32,575 nucleotides of DNA from an uncultured Lachnospiraceae bacterium (lineage in GTDB: Bacteria > Bacillota > Clostridia > Lachnospirales > Lachnospiraceae). Of this stretch, positions 7,567-14,212 are shown piece after piece; the stretch's first letter is position 1, and the number at the start of each line of letters is the position of its first letter. The position numbers and the translations under genes are program-made. The stretch lies in contig CAJUSS010000001.1 of NCBI GenBank assembly GCA_910588895.1, positions 1 through 32,575 of the forward strand, given 5' to 3'. Below the pieces are notes generated by a model. That model had not been told where the DNA came from and searched no databases. It saw only the letters and a program-made list of their open reading frames with translations.

Positions 7567-9072
7567 TCATTCAAACATCGCCAATCCCTCTGCGATCGCC
7601 CTTACCACCGGCTGGGAGAAGGATCCTAAGATCAGGTTCAAGAGGATAAAGCAGCAGGTCGCCCCACCCAGCATCCAGTGGGCTGCCCTTGTCCGTTTCC
7701 GCACCTCTCCCACCAGCGCCCCTGCCGTGGCCGGCGAATACAGTGTGGTCACCAGCCGCAGGAAATAGACCGCGTTGAGGACCGTACTGACAGCCAGGCC
7801 GATCAGGGTCGGCAGCATCTTATGAGGGCTTTCCAGCGCGGAAGAAGCGAACAAAAGCTTTGAGATGAACCCGGACAGCATAGGGAAGCCTACCATGGAC
7901 AACGCGCCCACCGTAAAGCCGATCCCTGCGAGAGGGTTCCGGTAACCGGCTCCCCGCAGGCTCAAGTAGTCCTTTTTGTCCCCGGATACCTCATAAAGCC
8001 CCACTGCACTGATGAACAAGAGCGCCTTCGTTGCAGAATGGGTGAACATATGGAAGATCGCCGCGATCACTCCGTCCTGGGTCCCCAGCCCCAGTCCCAG
8101 ATAGATATAGCCGATCTGAGCCACGGAGGAATAGGCGATCATCCTCCGGGTATCCTTTTCCAGCATGGCACGGACAGAGCCCATGATCATTCCCACCAGG
8201 CCGAACAGAAAGAGCACGTTCACGATCCGGCTGTTGATCACATTCTCCCGGCCGATCACCCGATAAAAGATCTTGATCAGCAGGAAGATGTATCCCTTTG
8301 ACACCAGTCCCGATAAGATCGCGCTGGCTGTGGGTGTGGCATAGCCGTAGGTGTCCGGGATCCAGGAGTGGAAGGGATACAGGCCGCTCTTGATCGCAAG
8401 GCCCACGCTGATCACTGCCAGGATGACCAGCATGGGGATCTCATAGCTCCCCGATGCCTCGATCGCGGCCACAGCCTCCTTTGCCGGGCTCATGAGGAGA
8501 TGTCCGGTCACATCGTAGAGCAGGGTCAGTCCGATCAAGAACAGACCCGATCCTAACTGGCTCATCATCAGATACCGGATCGCCGAGGTAAAGCTGCGCC
8601 CGACCTGACGGATCATGATCAGCCCGCATCCGGCGATGGTGTTGATCTCCACGAACACATATGCTGTAAACAGATCGTTGGTATAGATCAGGGCCAGCAG
8701 AGAGCTGAGCATCAGATCGATCACGATAAAGAACAGATTGAGCTTTGATCCCTCCACGTCCTCAAAGGTATGTCCCATGCCGCCCACCACAGAGAGCAGC
8801 ATCACCACGCCAAAGAGGAGAGCCGTCAGGCCTTCCAGAACGCCGGCCCGGATCTCATTGCCCCAGGGTGCCGGAAAATGCCCCATCATATAAGTATAGC
8901 TCTCTCCGGTCTTAAGGCAAAAAGCCAGGACCGCAGCCGACATGAAAGTAGTCACCACGATCGCGCCGATGCTCACGTTCCTTGCCTGCTTACCGGTAAG
9001 GACCGAGGAGATGATCCCGGAGAACATGGCGATAACGATCGAAAAGAAGGGGAGATTCTGTACCAGGGTCAT
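7567..9072 (-). CDS. mnhD: Na+/H+ antiporter subunit MnhD/MrpD (MbhH-like), first copy
   Basis: A 501-residue polytopic subunit lying directly after the C subunit, the standard place for MrpD. The conserved acidic residue is Glu142 in YVFVEINTIAG, and lysines are at about 228 (LAIKSGLYPFHSWIPD) and 259 (GLVSKGYIFLL). The TYGYATPTASAILSG segment is typical of MrpD/MbhH and differs from the HPVAPAPASA form of copies two and four. The start overlaps the mnhC stop as ATGA. It belongs to the membrane arm, where it should conduct H+ or exchange it for Na+; the direction cannot be read from sequence. Confidence 0.92.
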   Translation of the reverse strand: MTLVQNLPFFSIVIAMFSGIISSVLTGKQARNVSIGAIVVTTFMSAAVLAFCLKTGESYTYMMGHFPAPWGNEIRAGVLEGLTALLFGVVMLLSVVGGMGHTFEDVEGSKLNLFFIVIDLMLSSLLALIYTNDLFTAYVFVEINTIAGCGLIMIRQVGRSFTSAIRYLMMSQLGSGLFLIGLTLLYDVTGHLLMSPAKEAVAAIEASGSYEIPMLVILAVISVGLAIKSGLYPFHSWIPDTYGYATPTASAILSGLVSKGYIFLLIKIFYRVIGRENVINSRIVNVLFLFGLVGMIMGSVRAMLEKDTRRMIAYSSVAQIGYIYLGLGLGTQDGVIAAIFHMFTHSATKALLFISAVGLYEVSGDKKDYLSLRGAGYRNPLAGIGFTVGALSMVGFPMLSGFISKLLFASSALESPHKMLPTLIGLAVSTVLNAVYFLRLVTTLYSPATAGALVGEVRKRTRAAHWMLGGATCCFILLNLILGSFSQPVVRAIAEGLAMFE

Positions 9073-9446
9073 GACCGTTCCTCCTTCTTCACCTTCATCA
9101 AGATCTCATCCAGATCCAGCGAATGATATCGTCCATAGATACGGATGACCAGGGCCAGCAGAAGCGCCGTGCTGCTGACCGAGACCACGATGCCCGTCAG
9201 CACCAGACCGCTGGGCACCGGATTGATATAGGCGGAGGTATCCTGCACCCCGTCCACCACGATCGGGACCATCCGGCCACTGATATACCCCTTTGCTGCC
9301 AGGAAGAGATAGACCGCCGTGTCCATGATGTTCATCCCTAAGATCTTCTTGATCAGGTTCCGATGGAGCAGGAGCATGGTGAAGCCGATCCCGAAGAGGA
9401 TCACAGCCACCGTCTCTTCTATATTTGAAAACAGATGGGATACCAT
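9069..9446 (-). CDS. mnhC: Na+/H+ antiporter subunit MnhC/MrpC (NuoK-like)
   Basis: A 125-residue three-helix protein homologous to NuoK of complex I and MbhG. It shows the helix VAVILFGIGFTMLLLHRNLIKKILGMNIMDTAVYLFL, a middle loop with VPIVVDG, and the family segment INPVPSGLVLTGIVVSVSSTALLLALVIRIY. The ATG at 9444-9446 is one base past the mnhB stop (TAA at 9448-9450) and follows a GGGGG-type purine run; an in-frame upstream extension lies within mnhB. It is placed between the B and D subunits exactly as in Mrp operons, so identity is firm. Confidence 0.93.
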   Translation of the reverse strand: MVSHLFSNIEETVAVILFGIGFTMLLLHRNLIKKILGMNIMDTAVYLFLAAKGYISGRMVPIVVDGVQDTSAYINPVPSGLVLTGIVVSVSSTALLLALVIRIYGRYHSLDLDEILMKVKKEERS

Positions 9447-9447
9447 C

Positions 9448-10473
9448 TTACATGTCCCCCTTCCTGAACAGGGTGTAAAACGCATACATGGTGCAGGCCA
9501 CCACCATCCCTACACAGATGTTCAGCGGCAAGATCAAGCCGCTGCTCAAGATCGCCCCCGGCGTCCCTAAAGGGATACCGCTCTCCATGTGGTTGGCTCC
9601 TGTAAAAAATGAATAGCTCTTGGCCAGACAATAAAAGGACAGGGCTGTGACCGTGATCCGGCGGTAGGTCCTGGTGTTGAAGAAACGCTCGGTCTTCTCA
9701 AAGCCGAAGGCGTTCAGATATAAGATCGATCCGGAGCCCAGCACCGCGCCGCCGGAAAAACCGCCGCCGGGAGACAGGTGGCCGTTGAGGATGATATAGA
9801 TCCCGAACACAAAGATCACCGGGGACAGCACCATCGCGCATTTCTGCAGGATGATGTCCTCCTTTGGCTCATACCGCCGGTCATCCGCCGCCTTCAGCCG
9901 TTCCTGTACCCCTTCTGCGCTGCTCTCCTTGTCGATGCGCAGGAGCACCAGCACACAGCAGGAGGCGATGAACAGCACACAGGATTCGCCAAAGGTGTCA
10001 AAGGCCCGATAGTCCAAGATCATACCTGTGACGATGTTCACCGCACCGGTCTCCTGGAGGCCCCGCTCGATATAACGTGCGGACACCTCATTATTATCCG
10101 GGTTCCCCGCATTGCCGAACACCGGCAGATAGGCGATCGTCCACAAGAGGACCGCGATGATGCCCATGCACAGGACGATCGACATCACCTGATAAAAACG
10201 GTCATAGATCTTTTGTCCCCTTCTCTTCGTCGGTGACGCGGCTCGCTGTCCGGCAGAGCACGTCGGCTGCTTTTCTGCGGGACTGGCCAGCTGCATCTCT
10301 GTGGCTGCCTCCACCTGCTCTGGCGCTGCTGTATCCGCACGCACGGCTGCAGCCACCTGTCCTGGTGCCATGGTCTCCATGTCCGGAGCCATCAGCGGAT
10401 CTACTTCCCCATCCAGCCACCGCTTGAACTTCATCCAGCGGCTGCCTGCAAGATCATCCTTCCTTCTGCTCAT
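9448..10473 (-). CDS. mnhB: Fusion of MbhE-like and MnhB/MrpB antiporter domains with long polar N-terminus
   Basis: A 341-residue protein with three parts. Residues 1-88 are polar and rich in Ala, Pro, Glu and Arg, with no membrane segment. Residues about 93-190 contain a helix and the segment NIVTGMILDYRAFDTFGESCVLF, the hallmark found at the MrpA C-terminus and in MbhE. Residues about 210-341 are MnhB (PF04039): ILNGHLSPGGGFSGGAVLGSGSILY and IPLGTPGAILSSGLILPLNICVG. In Mbh complexes these are two proteins (MbhE, MbhF). The ATG follows AGGAGG by 6 bases and overlaps the preceding gene by 20 bases. The N-terminal tail is the odd part; it could face the cytoplasm and dock another protein, but that is conjecture. 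Confidence 0.85.
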   Translation of the reverse strand: MSRRKDDLAGSRWMKFKRWLDGEVDPLMAPDMETMAPGQVAAAVRADTAAPEQVEAATEMQLASPAEKQPTCSAGQRAASPTKRRGQKIYDRFYQVMSIVLCMGIIAVLLWTIAYLPVFGNAGNPDNNEVSARYIERGLQETGAVNIVTGMILDYRAFDTFGESCVLFIASCCVLVLLRIDKESSAEGVQERLKAADDRRYEPKEDIILQKCAMVLSPVIFVFGIYIILNGHLSPGGGFSGGAVLGSGSILYLNAFGFEKTERFFNTRTYRRITVTALSFYCLAKSYSFFTGANHMESGIPLGTPGAILSSGLILPLNICVGMVVACTMYAFYTLFRKGDM

Positions 10474-10720
10474 CCTGCTCCTCCTTTCGGATCGCCCGGA
10501 TCTTTTTCAGCGTCACAAAAAATAAGATGCTGGTCACGCCAGCTCCCACAGCCGCCTCCGTGATCGCAAGATCCGGGGACTGGAGCAGCACCCAGATCAC
10601 GCACATGATCAGGCTGTAGGACATGAAGATCACGATCGATGTCAGCAGATCCTTTGTGACGCTCACAGACACTGCGCAGACGATCAGGCAGGCCAGCAAT
10701 ATGATCTCAAATATCTTCAT
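10454..10720 (-). CDS. DUF4040 / MbhD-like antiporter subunit
   Basis: An 88-residue membrane protein matching the piece of MrpA that is a separate subunit (MbhD) in membrane-bound hydrogenases. The signature is LLQSPDLAITEAAVGAGVTSILFFVTLKKI, with the Glu of the TEAAVGAG motif retained; in complex I this region corresponds to NuoJ. Two or three helices are followed by a charged tail. The ATG at 10718-10720 has AGGAGG about 9 bases upstream, and the gene overlaps mnhG by 14 bases and the next gene by 20 bases. Its presence as a free-standing gene is what makes the operon Mbh-like rather than classical Mrp. Confidence 0.85.
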   Translation of the reverse strand: MKIFEIILLACLIVCAVSVSVTKDLLTSIVIFMSYSLIMCVIWVLLQSPDLAITEAAVGAGVTSILFFVTLKKIRAIRKEEQDEQKEG

Positions 10721-11099
10721 CCCTTTGCGCCTCCTTCTTATCCCTCTTATCCGTCTGGTCCTTTTTCCCCTGCCCGTCCCTTCGGATGATCCGGATCTCC
10801 CCCAGCTCCTCATCGGTCATAGCCTCCAGACGGCTGATCATATGCCCGGACACCGGGCTGGCCATCCAAAAAAATAAGATCACCAGGAACAGCTTTAACG
10901 AATCGAAGGAAAACCCTCTCATCAAGATCAGTCCCAAAAAAACGAACAGGATCCCCAGCGTATCTCCCAAAGCTGCCGCGTGCATCCGGTCCAATGCTCT
11001 TTTCAGCCGGTTCACCCCGAACACTGCCAGGATCATAAAGGCGATACCGATCAGCAAAAAGACAGCTGCCAGACCGAACCTGCACCATTGCCAGAACAT
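10707..11099 (-). CDS. mnhG: Na+/H+ antiporter subunit MnhG/MrpG (MbhC-like)
   Basis: A 130-residue protein with three membrane helices in the first 85 residues and the family segment VNRLKRALDRMHAAALGDTLGILFVFLGLIL (PF03334), followed by LFFWMASPVSGHMISRLE. The last 40 residues are hydrophilic and charged and extend beyond the usual family end. A GGAG site lies about 8 bases before the ATG at 11097-11099. A 98-base gap to mnhF is the longest in the operon; it contains no clear terminator or promoter. Confidence 0.9.
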   Translation of the reverse strand: MFWQWCRFGLAAVFLLIGIAFMILAVFGVNRLKRALDRMHAAALGDTLGILFVFLGLILMRGFSFDSLKLFLVILFFWMASPVSGHMISRLEAMTDEELGEIRIIRRDGQGKKDQTDKRDKKEAQRDEDI

Positions 11100-11197
11100 C
11101 CCACCACTCCTTTCTCTACGCGCTCATGCCGCTTTTCTGCGCCATCTCACTTCTATCAATGCCCATGCCATTTCTATACGTTCCTATCGGTTTGAAG

Positions 11198-11590
11198 CTA
11201 TCGCTCGTCCATCCTTTGATCTTCTGCCATGGCCTGCTGGCCGCCATCCTTCTGCTGATGGCGCAGGTTCTCCTCGATCGCCCGCATGTTTGCATGCATC
11301 CTCTTCTTCTGGAGATACACGCCCGTATATACCTTGCAGAGCACCACGACGCCCAGAAAACTGATCATGGCGTAAATCAGACAGATATCCACCAGATAAT
11401 TTTCCTCCAGATAGACCGACAAGATCGCGATGATCATGATGATCATGGTGCCCACCATATTGACCGCGATGATCCGGTCCGCTATCCTGGGGCCCAGGAC
11501 CGAACGGACTACACTGCATATGATCAAGACTGCCAATAGGATGACCGCCCCCGTCAAGAGCCAGTCATATGCCTGCCCGATCAATTCCAT
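11198..11590 (-). CDS. mnhF: Na+/H+ antiporter subunit MnhF/MrpF (MbhB-like)
   Basis: A 130-residue three-helix protein. The MrpF core is CSVVRSVLGPRIADRIIAVNMVGTMIIMIIAILS, followed by YLVDICLIYAMISFLGVVVLCKVY, including the conserved RIADRIIA and DICLIYA segments. The C-terminal 35 residues are a polar, Gln/Lys-rich tail absent from short homologues. It overlaps the end of mnhE by 10 bases and follows a GGAGGGAG-type site, so the two are translated together. It is probably part of the membrane arm around the E/F/G subunits. Confidence 0.9.
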   Translation of the reverse strand: MELIGQAYDWLLTGAVILLAVLIICSVVRSVLGPRIADRIIAVNMVGTMIIMIIAILSVYLEENYLVDICLIYAMISFLGVVVLCKVYTGVYLQKKRMHANMRAIEENLRHQQKDGGQQAMAEDQRMDER

Positions 11591-12195
11591 CCCGCTCCCT
11601 CCTCCGCTATCTCTTCTATCGCTGCCTCTTTTTTGGCTTCATTTATCTTCTCTGTCCCGTCCACGGCCCCTCTCTCATCCTCTGCAGCCTTCCCCGGCAT
11701 CTGCCCGCCGGCCTTTTCCGGCCACATCGAATGATAGATCCTCTCCATCTCCTCCAGGAGCCGGACGAACACAGACTCTTCCATCCCCTCCGCGAACTCC
11801 CAGTCCAGACAATGGACACAGAACCGGTCTCCCTCCACAGCGACTGTGATCGTCCCCGGGGTCAATGTGATGGAATCGGCCAGGATCACCTTCGCGATCC
11901 CGGTCCGCAGGCCGATATCAAAGTACACGATCGCCGGCTCCGGCTCTGTATCCGGTGACAAGATCAGCTTTAAAACGTTTAGGTTCGCCTTGGCGATCTC
12001 CTCCACGAGCACCCAAAAATACCGTACGAACCAAGGCGTGAGCTTGAACATCAAAAGCTCCTTTTTTATGCTATAGTCCATAAAGCGGCAGATAAAATAA
12101 AACAGCAGCGCCGCGATGGCCAGCCCCAGGATACAGATCTCTGCCGTGATCCGCCCGTTCAAGATCAGCCATACGCAAAAAAACAGCAAGAACAT
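11581..12195 (-). CDS. mnhE: Na+/H+ antiporter subunit MnhE/MrpE (MbhA-like)
   Basis: First gene of the antiporter operon, 204 residues. Two N-terminal hydrophobic segments (residues 1-13 and 18-38) precede the soluble MrpE domain (PF01899), recognised by LVEEIAKANLNVLKLIL, RTGIAKVILADSITLTPGTITVAVEGDRFCVHCLDW. The C-terminal 45 residues are a charged, Glu/Ala-rich extension with no family match that I can see. The ATG at 12193-12195 has GGGGGAG upstream. A sigma-A promoter lies about 90 bases upstream, and the two small RNA genes are divergent from it. Confidence 0.92.
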   Translation of the reverse strand: MFLLFFCVWLILNGRITAEICILGLAIAALLFYFICRFMDYSIKKELLMFKLTPWFVRYFWVLVEEIAKANLNVLKLILSPDTEPEPAIVYFDIGLRTGIAKVILADSITLTPGTITVAVEGDRFCVHCLDWEFAEGMEESVFVRLLEEMERIYHSMWPEKAGGQMPGKAAEDERGAVDGTEKINEAKKEAAIEEIAEEGAGWN

Positions 12196-12278
12196 AAGCT
12201 CCCCCTATCTGTCCATATCGTTTTCTTATCCCTATATCCTGTCACACTATCCGGTCGCGTCATAGGGCCTGATAATAC

Positions 12279-12307
12279 ATTATATCCCCGTTCACTTTCT
12301 ATAGCAA
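12279..12307 (-). promoter_or_regulatory. Sigma-A promoter of the antiporter operon
   Basis: The minus strand has TTGCTA (12302-12307), a 17-base spacer and a perfect TATAAT (12279-12284). Transcription would start near 12272 and leave a leader of about 75 bases before mnhE. No riboswitch fold was recognised in that leader. Confidence 0.75.
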
Positions 12308-12445
12308 GTAAAAAATACATTGAAAACTGCAGAAAAAGGGCGACGATCTGGCTAAAAGAACGGATCTTCGGTCTATGGTAAGATTTTCTTTATAAATTTT
12401 ATACTTTTTACAGGGTATGTCCACATTCTTGTCACATTTTATGGC

Positions 12446-12451
12446 TATACT
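12446..12451 (+). promoter_or_regulatory. -10 box of small RNA copy A
   Basis: TATACT within GCTATACT, 7 bases before the first stem. The second copy has the same GCTATACT with the same 7-base spacing. An AT-rich block containing TTTATAAATTTTA lies 50-75 bases upstream of both. The -35 position is poor in both, so an activator or an alternative sigma factor is possible. Confidence 0.55.
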
Positions 12452-12457
12452 ATAGGC

Positions 12458-12627
12458 AGTTGCTCAACAGAGCAACAGGCCTTTGATTCAAGTTTTTATA
12501 ACTTGAGATCACAAAGCTTTTTCATACTCATACCGGACGGTGTGAAAACCGTCCGGCCCCCCTTTAACATTTTCTTATTTATACCTACCATTCCTAAAAA
12601 GCCGCTGGTGCCAGCCAGCGGTTTTTT
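12458..12627 (+). ncRNA. Predicted structured small RNA, copy A
   Basis: A plus-strand unit of about 170 nt with no plausible coding sequence. In order: stem GTTGCTC/GAGCAAC (12459-12476); a second stem TCAAGTT/AACTTGA; the linker AAGCTTTTTCATACTCAT (12514-12531); a 9-bp stem CCGGACGGT/ACCGTCCGG (12533-12556); a run of six C (12557-12562); AACATTTTCTTATTT (12566-12580); and a terminator. Linker, third stem, C-run and following AU-rich block recur in copy B. Exposed C-rich segments in Firmicutes small RNAs commonly pair with ribosome binding sites, so a trans-acting regulator is my inference. I do not recognise it as a named family. Confidence 0.6.
12596..12627 (+). terminator. Intrinsic terminator of small RNA copy A
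   Basis: CCGCTGG and CCAGCGG form a 7-bp stem with a 6-base loop, flanked by AAAAA on the left and TTTTTT (12622-12627) on the right. A classical rho-independent terminator for plus-strand transcription. Confidence 0.85.
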
Positions 12628-12785
12628 ATGTATCCTCTCTGCCCCGGACGCCTCCCGTCGAACTGCTCCGCTCTTGCAGTCCGCCAGGTCTGCCGTACCG
12701 ACGGCTTTCCAGTGCAGCCGCCGTCTCTTTTCATACTTTTGTCTTTGTTCTTTCTTTTTTGGTAAGCTTTCCTTTCGTTTAGTAA
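12628..12785 (+). other. Spacer between the two small RNA genes
   Basis: The left part is GC-rich and the right part is a T-rich tract running into the copy B promoter region. A minus-strand frame is open across it, but it also runs through the copy A hairpins and has no ribosome binding site or recognisable domain. A few bases on the minus strand (around 12660-12700) recall tRNA D-arm and T-loop sequence, but no cloverleaf forms. I see no gene here. Confidence 0.4.
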
Positions 12786-12849
12786 GGTTTTCTTTCGTAA
12801 ATTTATAAATTTTAAATCTCACCGACATACTTTAGACACGATCTTACGC

Positions 12850-12855
12850 TATACT
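12850..12855 (+). promoter_or_regulatory. -10 box of small RNA copy B
   Basis: TATACT inside GCTATACT, with the same 7-base distance to the first stem as in copy A, and the same upstream AT-rich block. The -35 position again lacks a good TTGACA match. Confidence 0.55.
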
Positions 12856-12861
12856 GTTTAT

Positions 12862-13007
12862 AGTTACTCGAAAGGGTAACAGCCTAGTAAGCTTTTTCAT
12901 ACTCATGCCGGAAGGGCTTTTGGCCCTCCGGTCCCCCCCAACATTTTCTTATTTTGTACCTATTATTTCCCGGAAACACCGGCCCATAAGGCCGGTGTTT
13001 CTCTTTT
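12862..13007 (+). ncRNA. Predicted structured small RNA, copy B
   Basis: A plus-strand unit of about 146 nt related to copy A. Stem GTTACTC/GGGTAAC (12863-12880) closes a GAAA tetraloop; relative to copy A the paired positions change but pairing is kept, which supports a real RNA fold. The second stem of copy A is missing. The linker AAGCTTTTTCATACTCAT (12889-12906) is identical, followed by a CCGGA-GGGC/GCCC-TCCGG stem, a run of seven C (12933-12939), AACATTTTCTTATTT (12940-12954) and a terminator. Single-base insertions between copies shift every frame, which argues against a coding role. Confidence 0.6.
12974..13007 (+). terminator. Intrinsic terminator of small RNA copy B
   Basis: A perfect 11-bp palindrome AAACACCGGCC/GGCCGGTGTTT (12974-13000) with a CATAA loop, followed by CTCTTTT. 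It may also work on the minus strand to end the lipoprotein transcript, although the T-run there is only three bases. Confidence 0.85.
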
Positions 13008-13008
13008 A

Positions 13009-13251
13009 TCGTTTTTATATCCAGGTCTTTGAACGCACGGCGGAGCATCTCCTCTGCCGCCTCAGGGATCAGGCCACCCCCCCAAAATGGTCTCCCCAGC
13101 CAGTATCCCAGTTCACACTCCCCGGACCGCCGGCACATCGGAACAGCGCCTCTGCGTCCGTCTCCTGCCCTGTTTCAAGGAAATGATAAGGCTCATACTC
13201 TGGGTGCTGACCATGTGATATCTGCAAGGCCAAACACCCTACATCATCCAA
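13009..13251 (-). pseudogene. GNAT-family acetyltransferase remnant
   Basis: The minus strand encodes RRSGECELGYWLGRPFWGGGLIPEAAEEMLRRAFKDLDIKTI, a clear RimJ-like acetyltransferase core covering the acetyl-CoA-binding region. The preceding part (YHFLETGQ, around 13180-13200) is in another frame, so there is at least one frameshift near 13180. The N-terminal half is absent, and homology ends abruptly at about 13010, where the copy B terminator begins; the usual WCG-type continuation is missing. No full-length reading frame can be assembled. It is a decayed gene cut at both ends. Confidence 0.7.
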
Positions 13252-13257
13252 CTTCTT

Positions 13258-14076
13258 CTAAGGTATATTGAGAAGGCTTTCTGTATCTACCTCCGTATAA
13301 CCGTCCGTGGATGGAAGCTCGACCGGCACGGTCTCGCCTGGCCAATGGTAGACCAGTTTCATATTCATGGACATATCTATTTGGGAACCATCCATCTCAA
13401 GAGTCAGTTCCACTTTCAGGATCTGACTCTTCATGTATCCCTGTTGATCTACTATAACTTCTCCCTCGTTCTTTTCTACCTTCATTTTCATATCTGCCAT
13501 GGGGCTTTTGCTGTATTCCATGGACCGTTTCAGGTATTCCTCTATTTTTCCCGCTTCTCCCGCAAAGGTGATGATCTGGCTGTCGGTCTCTTCTTCTATG
13601 GAAATATCCGTGATCCAGTCCGGATCCAGATCCCAGACCGAGATCATTTTTTCAAACTGCTCTTCCATCTGTTCCGGTGACAGGGCGCATTTTAGCTTTT
13701 GTTCTGGAAGATCCATATAATAATAACCGTTAGCATAGAAGGTTGTCGTCTCTATGGACGATCCCTTATCCAGACTGGCGTCCGTATTCCAGAGGCATGT
13801 CATATCCTCCTGGCCCGCTTCATCCAGGAGGATCTCTGTATCCATGCTGGCCTGGAAGCTCTCCTCCCCAGATCGCACAGAACTGTCCATGGAAGCAGAC
13901 AGAGCCACAGAGGTAAGGGCCGCTGTCTTTTCATTGGCGGCCTTCCAGACCGCTACGATTTCTTCCCGTTTTGCCTGGGTCACAGAAGCTCGCGCTGGTC
14001 CCTCGGCACTTTTTCCACAGGCAGTGATGGCTGCCGCTAGCGCTATGCCCCATACAGCCAGCATGATCTTTTTCAT
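13258..14076 (-). CDS. Putative secreted lipoprotein of unknown function
   Basis: A 272-residue protein with a lipoprotein signal: MKK, a hydrophobic stretch and the lipobox AITAC with the acylated Cys at about residue 20. The mature part is acidic and begins with Lys/Thr-rich residues, followed by repeated amphipathic beta-like segments (SVALSASMDSSVRS, FQASMDTEILLDE, DGSQIDMSMNMKLVYHW) and a YANGYYYMDLPEQK segment. This pattern resembles the DUF6612/LppX-like lipoproteins of Firmicutes, but that is a resemblance only. The ATG at 14074-14076 is preferred over a GTG three codons upstream, which sits too close to the AAAGGA. It follows the terminator of the GGGtGRT pair, so it probably has its own promoter, which I could not place with confidence. 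Confidence 0.8.
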   Translation of the reverse strand: MKKIMLAVWGIALAAAITACGKSAEGPARASVTQAKREEIVAVWKAANEKTAALTSVALSASMDSSVRSGEESFQASMDTEILLDEAGQEDMTCLWNTDASLDKGSSIETTTFYANGYYYMDLPEQKLKCALSPEQMEEQFEKMISVWDLDPDWITDISIEEETDSQIITFAGEAGKIEEYLKRSMEYSKSPMADMKMKVEKNEGEVIVDQQGYMKSQILKVELTLEMDGSQIDMSMNMKLVYHWPGETVPVELPSTDGYTEVDTESLLNIP

Positions 14077-14140
14077 ATGGTCCACGTTCCTTTCTGTTCA
14101 AGTAAGAGTGGTTTTCAGTCAAGTGATCTCAAGCAACAGA

Positions 14141-14188
14141 AAAGATCAGGGCATACCAGACAAAAGGAGATCGACTGGAATGCCCTGG
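14141..14188 (-). terminator. Strong intrinsic terminator after the GGGtGRT gene
   Basis: On the minus strand CAGGGCAT-T-CCAG pairs with CTGG-T-ATGCCCTG (arms 14176-14188 and 14148-14160): 12 of 13 positions paired, 15-base loop, followed by ATCTTTT. It lies about 25 bases after the stop codon and closes the two-gene transcript. Confidence 0.88.
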
Positions 14189-14212
14189 GATCAAGGGTTT
14201 TTCAGCTTTTAC

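Noticed and set aside
12650..12720. Possible tRNA relic on the minus strand
   Set aside because: Short stretches recall a tRNA D-arm and a GTTCGA T-loop, but no acceptor stem, anticodon stem or T-stem pairs into a cloverleaf.
12496..12828. Minus-strand 110-codon frame across the small RNA copy A region
   Set aside because: It runs through the copy A hairpins and terminator, has no ribosome binding site or domain, and single-base indels between the two RNA copies show the region is not under coding constraint.
12905..13186. Plus-strand 93-codon frame starting inside small RNA copy B
   Set aside because: The frame is not preserved in copy A, crosses the terminator and runs antisense through the acetyltransferase remnant.
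12196..13257. CRISPR array or mobile element in the gene-poor region
   Set aside because: The two repeats are structured transcripts about 400 bp apart, not regular short repeats with spacers, and there is no transposase or terminal inverted repeat.
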